From positions 1 to 26,304 of the forward strand of contig JBDTVS010000098.1 in the NCBI GenBank assembly GCA_040007095.1: DNA of 26,304 nt, written 5' to 3'. The position numbers and the translations under genes are program-made. This stretch comes from JBDTVS01 sp040007095 (GTDB lineage: Bacteria; Acidobacteriota; Vicinamibacteria; Vicinamibacterales; CAVVIG01). The notes below the pieces were generated by a model. It saw only the letters and a program-made list of their open reading frames with translations, was not told the DNA's origin and made no database searches. Shown here piece by piece: positions 14,847-22,580 of this stretch (the first letter of the stretch is position 1; every line of letters starts with the position of its first letter).

Positions 14847-15770
14847 ATGCGCAACGCAGAGATTTTCTTGTTCACGTTGGCGCTGGGCGCCATGTCAGTG
14901 TCCGCATCAGCGCAGGGCAAGGTCAACGTGGTCGCCACGACCGAGGATCTGGCGTCGATCGGGCGCGAGATCGGCGGCGAGCGGATCACCATCGAATCGA
15001 TCGCGAAGGGGTATCAGGATCCGCATTTCGTCGAGGCGAAGCCGAGCTTCATCCTCAAGCTCCAGCGCGCCGACCTGCTGATCGCGGTCGGCCGGGAGCT
15101 TGAAATCGGCTGGCTGCCGCCGTTGATTCAGCAGAGCCGCAACGGCAAGATTCAGCCGGGCGCGGCGGGCTACCTCGACGCCTCGCTCGAGGCGGCGATT
15201 CTCGACATCCCGACCGGGCAGATCACCCGGGCGATGGGAGACGTTCATCCCCTCGGGAACCCCCACTACTGGCTCGACCCGGAGAATGGCAAGCGGATCG
15301 CCAAAGAGATCGCCGACAAGCTGTCGGAGTTGCGGCCGAACGACCGGCCCTACTTTCAGCAGCAGCTGGCGAGTTTCGTCTCACGCCTCGACGTCGCGGA
15401 GAAGCGCTGGCTGGCGACCATGGCGCCCCACAAGGGGATGAAAATCGTCACCTACCACCGCTCGTTCCCGAACTTCGCCGAACGTTTCGGGTTGGACATC
15501 ATGGGTTATGTCGAGCCGAGGCCCGGGATCCCGCCGACACCCCAGCACACGCTCGATCTCATCAACGAGATGAAGCGGCAGAACGTGAAACTGGTGCTGG
15601 TCGAGCCGTACTTCGACTCGAAGACACCCAATGCCATCGGCCGCGAGACCGGCGCCCAGGTGTTGGTCATGCCGCCTTCGGTCGGTGGGACCAAGGATGT
15701 CCCCGACTATTTCAAGCTGTTCGACTATGACATCGCCTTGCTGGTGGCGGCGATTCAGAAGGTGAAGTAG
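14847..15770 (+). CDS. Metal ABC transporter substrate-binding protein (ZnuA/cluster A-I type)
   Basis: This periplasmic protein captures Zn2+ or Mn2+ for the membrane permease. The 307 residues begin with a signal peptide (about 1-22, ending SASAQ). Likely ligands are H60 (DPHFVEAKPS), H134/H140 (DVHPLGNPHYWLDP), H204 (TYHRSF) and an acidic residue near VEPYFD (E253 or D257). The His-rich loop of many zinc-specific ZnuA proteins is absent, so Zn against Mn is open. The start at 14847 has GGAG seven bases upstream and gives a proper signal peptide; longer in-frame starts run into the upstream repeat. The permease gene begins 4 nt after the stop. Confidence 0.92.
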   Translation: MRNAEIFLFTLALGAMSVSASAQGKVNVVATTEDLASIGREIGGERITIESIAKGYQDPHFVEAKPSFILKLQRADLLIAVGRELEIGWLPPLIQQSRNGKIQPGAAGYLDASLEAAILDIPTGQITRAMGDVHPLGNPHYWLDPENGKRIAKEIADKLSELRPNDRPYFQQQLASFVSRLDVAEKRWLATMAPHKGMKIVTYHRSFPNFAERFGLDIMGYVEPRPGIPPTPQHTLDLINEMKRQNVKLVLVEPYFDSKTPNAIGRETGAQVLVMPPSVGGTKDVPDYFKLFDYDIALLVAAIQKVK

Positions 15771-15774
15771 GCGG

Positions 15775-16626
15775 ATGGAAACTTCAATGCTGGCGTTCCT
15801 GGCGGCGCCCTTCGTCGCCAGCCTGATCCTGACGGGCATCCACGCCTACCTCGGGGTCCATGTGGTGGAGCGGGGGGTGATCTTCGTCGATCTGTCGCTC
15901 GCGCAGATCGCGGCGCTTGGCGCGACGATTGCGCTTCTCACGCCGTTTTCCAACGGCGATCCCCACTCGTCGTACGTCTACTGGATCAGTTTGCTGTTCA
16001 CCTTCATCGGCGCGGCCGTCTTCTCGACGATTCGCGGCCATCGCGCCAGAATCCCGCAGGAAGCGATCATCGGGATCTGCTACGCGGTCGCCTCGGCCGC
16101 GGCGATTCTCGCCATGAGCAAGTCGACTTCGGAGAGCGAGCATCTGAAGGACATGCTCGTCGGCAACATCCTCGCCGTCTCCTGGCCGGAGGTGGGGAAG
16201 ACCGCGATGCTCTACGGAGCGGTCGGTCTCTTTCACTTCATCTTCCGCAAGAAGTTTCTCGCGATTTCAATCGATCCGAAGGCGGCCGCCGCCCAGGGGA
16301 TCTCGATCCGGTTCTGGGACTTTCTCTTCTACGCGTCCTTCGGCTTCGTTGTCACCTCGTCGGTGTCGATTGCCGGCGTGCTGCTGGTGTTCTGTTATCT
16401 GATTGTTCCGTCGGTCGCCGCCATGTTGTATGCGGACACGATCGGCCGACGCCTGGCCATCGGCTGGACGATGGGGACGGTCGTGTCGGCGTTGGGTGTG
16501 TACTTCTCGCTGCAGCTCGATCTGCCCACCGGTGCGACCATCGTGTGCACGTTCGGCCTGGCGCTGATTCTCATGGCCATCGTCCGCCCCCTGATCGTCC
16601 GGACGGTGACCGTGGGTCAGGTTTGA
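15775..16626 (+). CDS. Metal ABC transporter permease (ZnuB/MntB type)
   Basis: This integral membrane subunit moves metal ions across the inner membrane. The 283 residues hold eight or nine hydrophobic segments. The family motifs include GVHVVERGVIFVDLSLAQIA near the N-terminus and SVSIAGVLLVFCYLIVPSVA late, a typical ABC-3 signature. Start ATG 15775 is 4 nt after the binding-protein stop, so the two are co-translated. The ATPase subunit that normally completes the trio is not in this cluster or elsewhere in the window; it must be encoded elsewhere or be shared. Confidence 0.93.
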   Translation: METSMLAFLAAPFVASLILTGIHAYLGVHVVERGVIFVDLSLAQIAALGATIALLTPFSNGDPHSSYVYWISLLFTFIGAAVFSTIRGHRARIPQEAIIGICYAVASAAAILAMSKSTSESEHLKDMLVGNILAVSWPEVGKTAMLYGAVGLFHFIFRKKFLAISIDPKAAAAQGISIRFWDFLFYASFGFVVTSSVSIAGVLLVFCYLIVPSVAAMLYADTIGRRLAIGWTMGTVVSALGVYFSLQLDLPTGATIVCTFGLALILMAIVRPLIVRTVTVGQV

Positions 16627-16644
16627 CACTACACTAGCCAGATT

Positions 16645-16929
16645 GTGAAATGCCGATCGTGCCAGACTGAGATTGCCGACAAGGCGCTGATCTGTTATCG
16701 CTGTGGCACGGCCACCACCGAGGCCAGGTTCAAGCCCGCGGCGGTGCCGCGCCGTTCGCCGTGGTCGCTCATCGTCAGTTTGATAGCGATCGTGGTGCTT
16801 GCCTTGGCGGCGCTCTACATCCGCCAGGCCGAGTCCGGCGGGACCTCGCGCCTCTTCAATTGGCTCGCAGTGGCAGCCGCCGTCCTGATCGTCGTGATCC
16901 GCGCCTACCTGCGGCGGCGCAAACGATGA
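16645..16929 (+). CDS. Zinc-ribbon membrane protein
   Basis: The protein has 94 residues from GTG 16645, 18 nt after the permease stop. The N-terminus is a four-Cys zinc ribbon (CRSCQTEIADKALICYRC), followed by two membrane segments (about 40-58 and 70-87) and a basic tail (LRRRKR). This cytosolic ribbon plus hairpin anchor is a common layout in small proteins of unknown role. No Shine-Dalgarno is seen; a TACACT box lies just upstream, so an internal leaderless start is possible. Its ATGA overlap with the next ORF indicates coupling. Likely part of the metal operon. Confidence 0.75.
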   Translation: MKCRSCQTEIADKALICYRCGTATTEARFKPAAVPRRSPWSLIVSLIAIVVLALAALYIRQAESGGTSRLFNWLAVAAAVLIVVIRAYLRRRKR

Positions 16930-17000
16930 GCCCAGAGTCGAAAACGCTCCAGCCCCGAATCATCGTCAATGATTCGATCGACGAGCGCGTGAGCGGATGA
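16926..17000 (+). CDS. Possible 24-residue microprotein between two ATGA overlaps
   Basis: ATG 16926 overlaps the zinc-ribbon stop and its TGA overlaps the next ATG at 16997, both as ATGA. The peptide starts MSPESKTLQPRIIV and is acidic towards its end. An exact 8-bp hairpin (16956-16976) lies inside it. The double coupling suggests it is at least traversed by ribosomes; a stable product is uncertain. Confidence 0.4.
   Translation: MSPESKTLQPRIIVNDSIDERVSG
16956..16976 (+). other. 8-bp stem-loop inside the micro-ORF
   Basis: CGAATCAT (16956-16963) and ATGATTCG (16969-16976) are exact complements around a 5-nt loop. Without a T run it is not a terminator; it could tune coupling or mRNA stability. 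Confidence 0.45.
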
Positions 17001-17317
17001 CTCGATTCGAGAGTCGAAGGCGGGTCGCGGTGGGGCTGTGGATCGTATGGGCCGTGGTCGTCTGGAACGTGGTGTTCGACCACACCATCGAGATTGCGGG
17101 GCGCGCCTACCTGCGCGCGGCCGCGATGGCGGCCCAGGCGGGCGGGCCCTACGCCCGCATCGACGACTGGATGCGTCCGGCGGCCGCGAGCGGTCTATGG
17201 ATCGCCACCGCTTCGGCCGCTGGAATCCTTGCGGTGGGGCTCGTCGGCGTGCGCGTGGCCTCGGCTGGGTCGCGCCGAAACGCCAAGCGACGTCTCCACA
17301 GCGAGGTCGCCGGATAG
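16997..17317 (+). CDS. Small two-helix membrane protein, unknown function
   Basis: The protein has 106 residues. One hydrophobic segment near the N-terminus (about 10-28, VAVGLWIVWAVVVWNVVF) and one near the C-terminus (about 65-88, SGLWIATASAAGILAVGLVG) flank a loop of about 40 residues (AAQAGGPYARIDDWMRPAA), with a basic C-terminal tail. By the positive-inside rule both ends face the cytosol. It is coupled by ATGA to the micro-ORF and is the last gene of the plus-strand cluster. It converges with a HEAT-repeat gene 63 nt away; no good terminator is seen between them. Family not recognised. Confidence 0.65.
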   Translation: MTRFESRRRVAVGLWIVWAVVVWNVVFDHTIEIAGRAYLRAAAMAAQAGGPYARIDDWMRPAAASGLWIATASAAGILAVGLVGVRVASAGSRRNAKRRLHSEVAG

Positions 17318-17380
17318 GTCGAGCCACAAATAGAACCAAGCTCCACAAGGGTCAAAGAAGGATTTCTTCGAGCGAGCGGC

Positions 17381-18082
17381 TCACTCTGCGTTCAACAGCT
17401 CTTCGAAGAAGCGTACGGCCTGCGGATCTCTGGACCGTCCCAGCCACGACATTGCCTGCTTTCGCAGCTGACGATCCGCCGTGGTGCGAACGATCTGGAT
17501 CAATTTCGGCGCCGCATCGGTGGCGTGCAGGCCGATGGCGTTGAGCGCAGGCCTGGTGAGGTCAGCGGCTTCCCCGCGGCGATCCGTGGAAGGGCTGACG
17601 AACCCTGCGAGCCAGGCGACGCTCTGAGCGGGGTTCACATTCGTCAGCCAGACGACCGGCACGTCGCCCGCGTCCACTTCGCAATTCGGTGTCAGCGTCC
17701 TCAGCTTGGCGACCTTGCCCTGGTCGAGTCGAGCCAGGATCAGAAGCTGTGTCGGAGGCTCGAGCATCACTGCCGAACAGAACCCGCCACTTCCTGGGCC
17801 CATCGGCACGCTGTAGCCGATCCACACTGGGGTTCCGCGTGCCGCGATGGTACCAATCTCGCGCTCGAGCCCTTGCGCCGCGGAGCGCGTCTCCGTCACG
17901 ACGTTGGCGATGCGCCCCTGACCGACCGCGAGCGCACCCATGGCGAGCACCCAGCAGGCGGCACTCCCGACGAGCCGGCGCGATGACGACCGTTTTGCTC
18001 GGGTCGATGTCGCCCCGCTCCCGCCCGCGACTCCGCGCACGGCGCCAGGCGTGCCGCAGACTGCCGATCTGATCCCGTTCAT
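17381..18082 (-). CDS. Exported protein with short C-terminal HEAT-like repeat
   Basis: The protein has 233 residues from an ATG that overlaps the upstream HEAT gene's stop. A long basic N-terminus (to about 36) precedes a hydrophobic signal or anchor (about 37-54, VGSAACWVLAMGALAVGQG). The middle is a beta-rich region with two Cys (GGFCSAVML, TPNCEVDAG). A C-terminal helical pair (PALNAIGLHATDAAPKLIQI, then RKQAMSWLGRSRDPQAVRFF) matches PBS-lyase/HEAT repeats. It is last in the sigma-factor operon. Inference: an envelope partner of the larger HEAT protein. No known family name. Confidence 0.7.
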   Translation of the reverse strand: MNGIRSAVCGTPGAVRGVAGGSGATSTRAKRSSSRRLVGSAACWVLAMGALAVGQGRIANVVTETRSAAQGLEREIGTIAARGTPVWIGYSVPMGPGSGGFCSAVMLEPPTQLLILARLDQGKVAKLRTLTPNCEVDAGDVPVVWLTNVNPAQSVAWLAGFVSPSTDRRGEAADLTRPALNAIGLHATDAAPKLIQIVRTTADRQLRKQAMSWLGRSRDPQAVRFFEELLNAE

Positions 18083-19494
18083 TTCAACAACTCGAGCAGG
18101 TAGTCGGTCGCTTCCTTCGATTTGAGGTTCGAGAGCCGCTGCACGATCTCCTTCTTGAGCATCGGGTCCTTCTCCATGCGCGCCAACTCGACCAGCGTCG
18201 CGCCCGCGTCGCGGCGCGACAACGCGCTGATGACTTCCCTGCGCACGTCAGTCGTCGTGTCAGTTCCATAGATCGAGCGCAGCGCCTCGCCCGTCTTGGC
18301 ATTCGGGTTCGAGCCGAGATAGCGAATGGCCATGCGCCTGACGTCGGCATCCTTCTCGTTCCTGGCGATCTCGATAAGCTTGTCGGTGTCGCCGCTTGCC
18401 ATCAGCGCCTGCAGCGCCGCCCTCTTGGTGGCGCGGTCGGTCGTGCCGCGGTACACCTCGTCCAGGAGTTGGCGACTCTCTGGCCCTCCGATCGCGCCGA
18501 GATAGCGAATGGCTCGCAGCTGGAGGTCTGGATTGGCGCCGCCCTTCGCGATTCCGGCGATGATGTCGCGCCCTTTCGGCGTTCGGCTCTGGCTGAGGAC
18601 GAACAAAGCATTTTCGCGCAGCTTCACCGAACCGCTGCCGGCCAGGATCTTTTCGATCATCGGCAAGGCGCGCTCCGGATCGCTCTGCATGATGCCCCGC
18701 AGCGCCAGCAGTTTCAGTTCCTCGTCGTTTTGTGCGTCCGGCGACACCGATTGACCCGATGCCTGCCGCACCTCGACTTCGAGCGCTCGCGCATCCTTCA
18801 GCCAACGGCTATCGGCGAATCGTTTCATCAGGTCCGCAAGAGCCGTCAAGGCTTCGGGGCGCTGGCCTTGTTTGGCGAGCGCGTACGACTTCCAGTACAG
18901 CGCCGCGTCAGTCCGGGTGTTGCCGGCGAGGCTCATCAGCCGGTCCAGTTGTTCGATCGCGCGCTCGTACCGCGCCTGATCGATTGACTGGCGCGCCTGG
19001 TTGTACAGCGCGTCCGCCTGCGCTTCCTTGTTACTCCCTCTTGAAAAGAATGGACCGGGCGGGTTCGGCGGGTTCTTGCCGAACTGCGAGAAGTCGTATG
19101 CGAACGTGCGCGCGGACTCGGTCGCCTCCCGTGCCATCTCGCGCGCCGACTCGGCCGCCTGGCGAGCCGAATCCCGGATGGCGTCAACGTCCAGGTTGAA
19201 GGCCCCGTTCAGATCGTTGAAATCCAGGTCGACGTTGAAGTCGAAATTGAAATCGTTCCACGGCGGCAAGGGCGCCAACGGAGCGAGTGGTGCTAAAGGC
19301 GCCGCAGGCGCGTTGGGCGCCAGTGGCGCCAGTGGCGCAGGTGGCGCAGGGGTTGCCCGCGGGGCCCTCGGCCCCGGCCGGGGTGCAGGCTGCGCCCAGG
19401 TGGTTCCTGCTGTTGACAGGATGCCGGCGAATGCCAACCACACGATTTGTTTGTTCATCACTCTGCTCATCACTCTGCTCATCACGACGCTCAT
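18079..19494 (-). CDS. Exported HEAT-repeat protein with Ala/Pro-rich segment
   Basis: The protein has up to 471 residues. The best signal peptide starts at the fourth in-frame ATG (19458; MNKQIVWLAFAGILSTAGTTWAQ); ATGs at 19494, 19482 and 19470 are also in frame. Next come an Ala/Pro/Leu tract (APLAPLAPNAPAAPLAPLAP), an odd Asn/Asp/Phe run (FNFDFNVDLDFNDLN) and an Ala/Glu/Ser helix (about 108-128). A TPR-like stretch (ADALYNQARQSIDQARYERA) and a long array of HEAT repeats follow, with AIRYLG recurring and motifs such as LRENALFVLSQS. ATGA overlaps join it to the anti-sigma gene before and the second HEAT gene after. Likely a protein-interaction scaffold in the envelope. Confidence 0.85.
   Translation of the reverse strand: MSVVMSRVMSRVMNKQIVWLAFAGILSTAGTTWAQPAPRPGPRAPRATPAPPAPLAPLAPNAPAAPLAPLAPLAPLPPWNDFNFDFNVDLDFNDLNGAFNLDVDAIRDSARQAAESAREMAREATESARTFAYDFSQFGKNPPNPPGPFFSRGSNKEAQADALYNQARQSIDQARYERAIEQLDRLMSLAGNTRTDAALYWKSYALAKQGQRPEALTALADLMKRFADSRWLKDARALEVEVRQASGQSVSPDAQNDEELKLLALRGIMQSDPERALPMIEKILAGSGSVKLRENALFVLSQSRTPKGRDIIAGIAKGGANPDLQLRAIRYLGAIGGPESRQLLDEVYRGTTDRATKRAALQALMASGDTDKLIEIARNEKDADVRRMAIRYLGSNPNAKTGEALRSIYGTDTTTDVRREVISALSRRDAGATLVELARMEKDPMLKKEIVQRLSNLKSKEATDYLLELLK
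19459..19494 (-). repeat. Three 12-bp tandem units carrying successive start codons
   Basis: On the minus strand ATGAGCGTCGTG is followed by two exact ATGAGCAGAGTG units and then ATGAAC. Each unit supplies an in-frame ATG, so the HEAT gene has four possible starts 12 nt apart. Confidence 0.85.
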
Positions 19495-20246
19495 GTCGTT
19501 TTACGGGGTTGAACGGGTGCGATTTCTCGCTCGTGAAGCTCATCGGCGAGCACGCGAACTTTGAACAAGAGGGCATCGGCGTCCAGCCGAGTACGGACCG
19601 CCTCGAACTCTGCGGGCGTTGGTGTCGAGGGGCCGTGGACGACTTCCAGCAGGCCGCGCTCGAGCTCGTCAAGCACGCCGGCGACCAGGGCGTCCTCGGC
19701 CTGACTCGCGGTGGTGCGATACAGTCGATTCGAGTCGAGGAGATCGGCCGCCCATGCCTGCTCGGTCGACAAGTCCACGCTGTCGCCGTCGGCATTGACG
19801 ACGTCGAGCAGCACCCGCTCCGACCGCTCCAGATGATCGCTGATGGCGGCCAGTCGGACGCGCTCTCCTGCCTCCGCGTCGATCGACGACAGGGCAGGGA
19901 CGGTTGCTGGAACCGGTCGCGGCCACACCCGGCCACCCACAAACGCCGCGACGACGACGGTGGCAACGGCAACAGCTACCGCCACTCGGTCCCATCCCAA
20001 CCAGACGTGCCACCAGGGCGCGGCCTGTTCGGGAAGTCGCGTGCGGATCCGCGTCCACACGTCAAGGGCATACGAATCATCGCGCTCTGGCACCGCGGGG
20101 GCCACCACCAGCTGCAGCGTCTCAAACATCGCGCGATATTCCGCGGCGCACTCGGCGCACGCCGCCAGGTGGCGTTCGACGTCGGGGCGTCCGCCGTCCT
20201 CGCCGTAATAGTGAAGAATCAGTTGTTCTTCCGTGCAATGCGTCAT
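19491..20246 (-). CDS. Anti-sigma factor with zinc finger (zf-HC2)
   Basis: The protein has 251 residues. The start ATG 20246 overlaps the sigma stop (ATGA); a longer open reading upstream lies in the sigma gene and is discarded. The N-terminal cytosolic part has the ZAS motif HLAACAEC (His-x3-Cys-x2-Cys, about 30-37), which holds ECF sigma factors inactive. A single membrane helix (about 94-113, VAVAVAVATVVVAAFVGG) precedes a periplasmic helical region of about 130 residues with no known sensor fold. The following HEAT gene begins inside its stop codon. It is inferred to release its sigma factor on an envelope signal. Confidence 0.9.
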   Translation of the reverse strand: MTHCTEEQLILHYYGEDGGRPDVERHLAACAECAAEYRAMFETLQLVVAPAVPERDDSYALDVWTRIRTRLPEQAAPWWHVWLGWDRVAVAVAVATVVVAAFVGGRVWPRPVPATVPALSSIDAEAGERVRLAAISDHLERSERVLLDVVNADGDSVDLSTEQAWAADLLDSNRLYRTTASQAEDALVAGVLDELERGLLEVVHGPSTPTPAEFEAVRTRLDADALLFKVRVLADELHEREIAPVQPRKTT

Positions 20247-20896
20247 GGTTCCCCTGCCTGCCCGGGCGCATCCGCCTTCGACCGCACCTGATCCACCGTA
20301 GTCCCCGGCTCGAGCCGGACCGGTTGCGTATGCAGCGGCGCGAGCGTGACTCTCAGCTTCTTCACCGCCCGAAAGACGCTGTGCTTGGCCGCGCTCGTGC
20401 CGATGCCCAGCAGTTGCGAAATCTCCTGAATCGACCGGCCTTCGTGGTGGCGAAGGGTGAACGCTGCCCGCTCGAGTGCGCTCAACTCCCGTAGGGCTTC
20501 GGTGACCTGTGTGGCGATCTGCGCGCTCTCCGCCAGACGTTCGGGACCGTGCCCCGTAGACGCCGGCAGCGACGCGACCTCGTCGAGACTCTGTCCCCGT
20601 GATTGGTCGTGCCGTGATTGCCGGGCCCGCATCATGTCGACCGAACAGTTCGCGACGATACGGTAGAGCCAAGTGCCGAAGTTGGCTCGTGATTCAAACC
20701 GGCCGAGCTGACGGTAGGCGCGAAAGAAGCTCTCCTGGACCACATCTTCTGCGTCCTGCTCGTTGCCCGTCATGCGAAAGGCTAGCCGAAAGACCGCACG
20801 GCCGTGGCGTTCGACCAGGACGCGGAACGCGTCGCCGTCGCCCTGGCGGGCGCTCGCCAGGATGGCCGATGCCTCGGTCGCGTCCATTCGAGTCAT
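20243..20896 (-). CDS. ECF-type RNA polymerase sigma factor
   Basis: The protein has 217 residues. Region 2 shows AFRVLVERHGRAVFRLAFRM, the core-binding NEQDAEDVVQESFFRAYRQL and ANFGTWLYRIVANCSVDMMR. Region 4 has LSALERAAFTLRHHEGRSIQ and the helix-turn-helix EISQLLGIGTSAAKHSVFRA. The C-terminal tail of about 30 residues beyond region 4 is unusual but not a recognised domain. It heads a four-gene operon with its anti-sigma factor. Upstream there are only 97 nt before the IS110 transposase stop, so the element sits close to its promoter. GCAACC and CGTCTA occur just before the ATG but only 2 nt apart, too close for a normal ECF promoter. Confidence 0.95.
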   Translation of the reverse strand: MTRMDATEASAILASARQGDGDAFRVLVERHGRAVFRLAFRMTGNEQDAEDVVQESFFRAYRQLGRFESRANFGTWLYRIVANCSVDMMRARQSRHDQSRGQSLDEVASLPASTGHGPERLAESAQIATQVTEALRELSALERAAFTLRHHEGRSIQEISQLLGIGTSAAKHSVFRAVKKLRVTLAPLHTQPVRLEPGTTVDQVRSKADAPGQAGEP

Positions 20897-20993
20897 TAGA
20901 CGAAGGTTGCCGGATCCAGTTAGGGCCGTCCGGAAATAGGTGCGTCATTCTGGTGTCGAGGCGCCCGGCTCCCAAGAAACTAGGTTCCACATG

Positions 20994-22391
20994 TTAGGGG
21001 ACCGCAGTCAGGATCTCGCCGGTGTCGCGATTGACGAGGTCGAAGCCAAGGCTTGCGACGCGGCGTCGGATTTGACGGAGGGCGCGAGTCCGTTGTTGGG
21101 CGTCGTATCCCTCGGCACCGAGATCGCGATAGACGAGCTCACCTTTCAGAGCGCGATAGACGAGGATGGCAAGCTTGCGGGCGGTGGCGGTGATGGCTTG
21201 GGGCTTGCCGATCCGGGCCGCGAGGCGTCGATAGAAGGCCCCGAGCATGGTTTGCGTGCGGCCGAGGCTCATCGCGGTCATCCGAAAAATCCCGGCGGCG
21301 CGATTGGCGGACGATTGGGTGCGGGAGCTGAGGAGACGCCCGCCCGAGATCTTGTTTTTGGGCGCCAGCGTGAGCCAGGACGTGAAGTGCTTCTCGGTGG
21401 GCCACCGGGACATGTCGGTGCCGATCTCGGCGAGCAATTTGAGCGTGGTGTACGGTGCGATGCCATCGATCTGTGTGAGGTCGACGCCGCCCGTGAGGTG
21501 ATGCATCGACGCGCGGATCTCAAACCGCGGGGCGTTGTCGCGCGCGCGCGGGGTTCGTGTCACGCGGGGGGCCGGGAGCGCGGTGGCCGGCGCCTCGACG
21601 GTGGCGACCAGTCGCTGGACATGGGCCTCGATGGCGCGGTCACAGGCGGCGAGTTGGGTCTGACACGTGTCGAAAAGCTCGAGATTCTGTTGCAAGACAA
21701 AGAGATGCTCCGGCCGATAGTTGCCCGTCAAGGCGGCGATGATCTCCGCCGCCGATGCGTGGCACCGATGATCCCGATGTGCGGCGAGTTGATGCGGGTC
21801 GTGCTGGCCCGCGACGACATCGCGCAGGATGCGGAGGCCGGTCACCCCGGTGATGTCGCTCACCACCACCGGCAGTTGCAAATTCATGTGCAGCAGAGCT
21901 TTCTGCATGCGCTGGATGTACATCCCGGCGCTCTCCAGCAGCGTCTGCCGATGGCGGAGATACGCGCGCAGCGCGACGATCGCGTCGGTCGGCCGAAAAC
22001 TTCCGCGCAGCAATCCCACGATGTTCAGCTCGCGCAACCATTCGCAGTCCGATACGTCGCTCTTCCGTCCCGGCACATTCTTCACATGTCGAGCATTGAC
22101 GAGCCGGACCTCGAATCCGCGCGCGTCGAGGATCTCGTAGATGGGAATCCAGTAGACCCCAGTCGCTTCCATGGCGACGCTGGTGATCCGGCACGTCGCC
22201 AGCCAGTCAGCGAGCCGGACCAGATCGCTGGTGAAGGTTTTGAACGATTGGACCGGAGTCGCGTCGCGATCGGGCGGCACGGCCACGTAGTGTTCAGCGG
22301 ACCCGCAATCGATCCCCGCCGCATTCGGGTTGATCCGTTCGAGCACCGACGGAGACACGCGGGGCTTCCCAAGGCGTCGATTGTCTTTCAT
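20994..22391 (-). CDS. IS110-family transposase (DEDD recombinase)
   Basis: The protein has 465 residues and appears intact. The N-terminal RuvC-like DEDD domain is complete: D28 (GIDCGS), E75 (AMEATGV), D112 and D115 (SDVSD). A long coiled region (about 130-300) and the C-terminal transposase_20 domain follow (LTQIDGIAPYTTLKLLAEIG, then WLTLAPKNKISGGRLLSSRT), which carries the candidate serine nucleophile in KISGGR. ATG 22391 is chosen because GGAGGAG lies seven bases upstream; an in-frame ATG at 22406 overlaps that site. The family is now known to use an RNA guide encoded in the non-coding flank. Nothing suggests decay. Confidence 0.95.
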   Translation of the reverse strand: MKDNRRLGKPRVSPSVLERINPNAAGIDCGSAEHYVAVPPDRDATPVQSFKTFTSDLVRLADWLATCRITSVAMEATGVYWIPIYEILDARGFEVRLVNARHVKNVPGRKSDVSDCEWLRELNIVGLLRGSFRPTDAIVALRAYLRHRQTLLESAGMYIQRMQKALLHMNLQLPVVVSDITGVTGLRILRDVVAGQHDPHQLAAHRDHRCHASAAEIIAALTGNYRPEHLFVLQQNLELFDTCQTQLAACDRAIEAHVQRLVATVEAPATALPAPRVTRTPRARDNAPRFEIRASMHHLTGGVDLTQIDGIAPYTTLKLLAEIGTDMSRWPTEKHFTSWLTLAPKNKISGGRLLSSRTQSSANRAAGIFRMTAMSLGRTQTMLGAFYRRLAARIGKPQAITATARKLAILVYRALKGELVYRDLGAEGYDAQQRTRALRQIRRRVASLGFDLVNRDTGEILTAVP

Positions 22392-22414
22392 GGACGGCTC
22401 CTCCATACTGCACA

Positions 22415-22580
22415 GGAGCATCCGGGAACAGGGAGACGGCGTGGAGGACATTCTCCCAAACGGGATCACGTGCGTGTCACCGCGCGTGTCACCAATGATG
22501 CAGCCGTAACTCCCCGGGCCACGCTGGCAAACGGGCTGATCGGCACCAGTGACGGTTCGGCCTCGGTTCCCGGGTGCTCC
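22415..22580 (-). ncRNA. Candidate IS110 bridge RNA / structured transposase leader
   Basis: The distal arms 22566-22580 and 22415-22429 are complementary at 14 of 15 positions (GGAGCACCCGGGAAC with GTTCCCGGATGCTCC, one G-T-type difference). They close a 166-nt segment that ends 8 nt before the first transposase ATG. Inside, GGTGACACGC occurs twice in close tandem. IS110-group elements encode their bridge RNA in the 5' non-coding end, which is where this lies. No guide loops could be matched to the unknown ends, so the assignment is tentative. Confidence 0.35.

Larger units (their letters stand above)
20994..22580 (-). mobile_element. IS110-family insertion sequence (minimal extent; ends not defined)
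   Basis: An intact transposase with about 190 nt of structured leader. IS110 elements usually lack terminal inverted repeats and large target duplications, so the true ends cannot be set from one copy. They must fall within 20897-20993 on one side and 22581-22843 on the other. It sits between the glutaminyl-cyclase gene and the sigma operon without breaking a recognisable gene. Confidence 0.8.
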
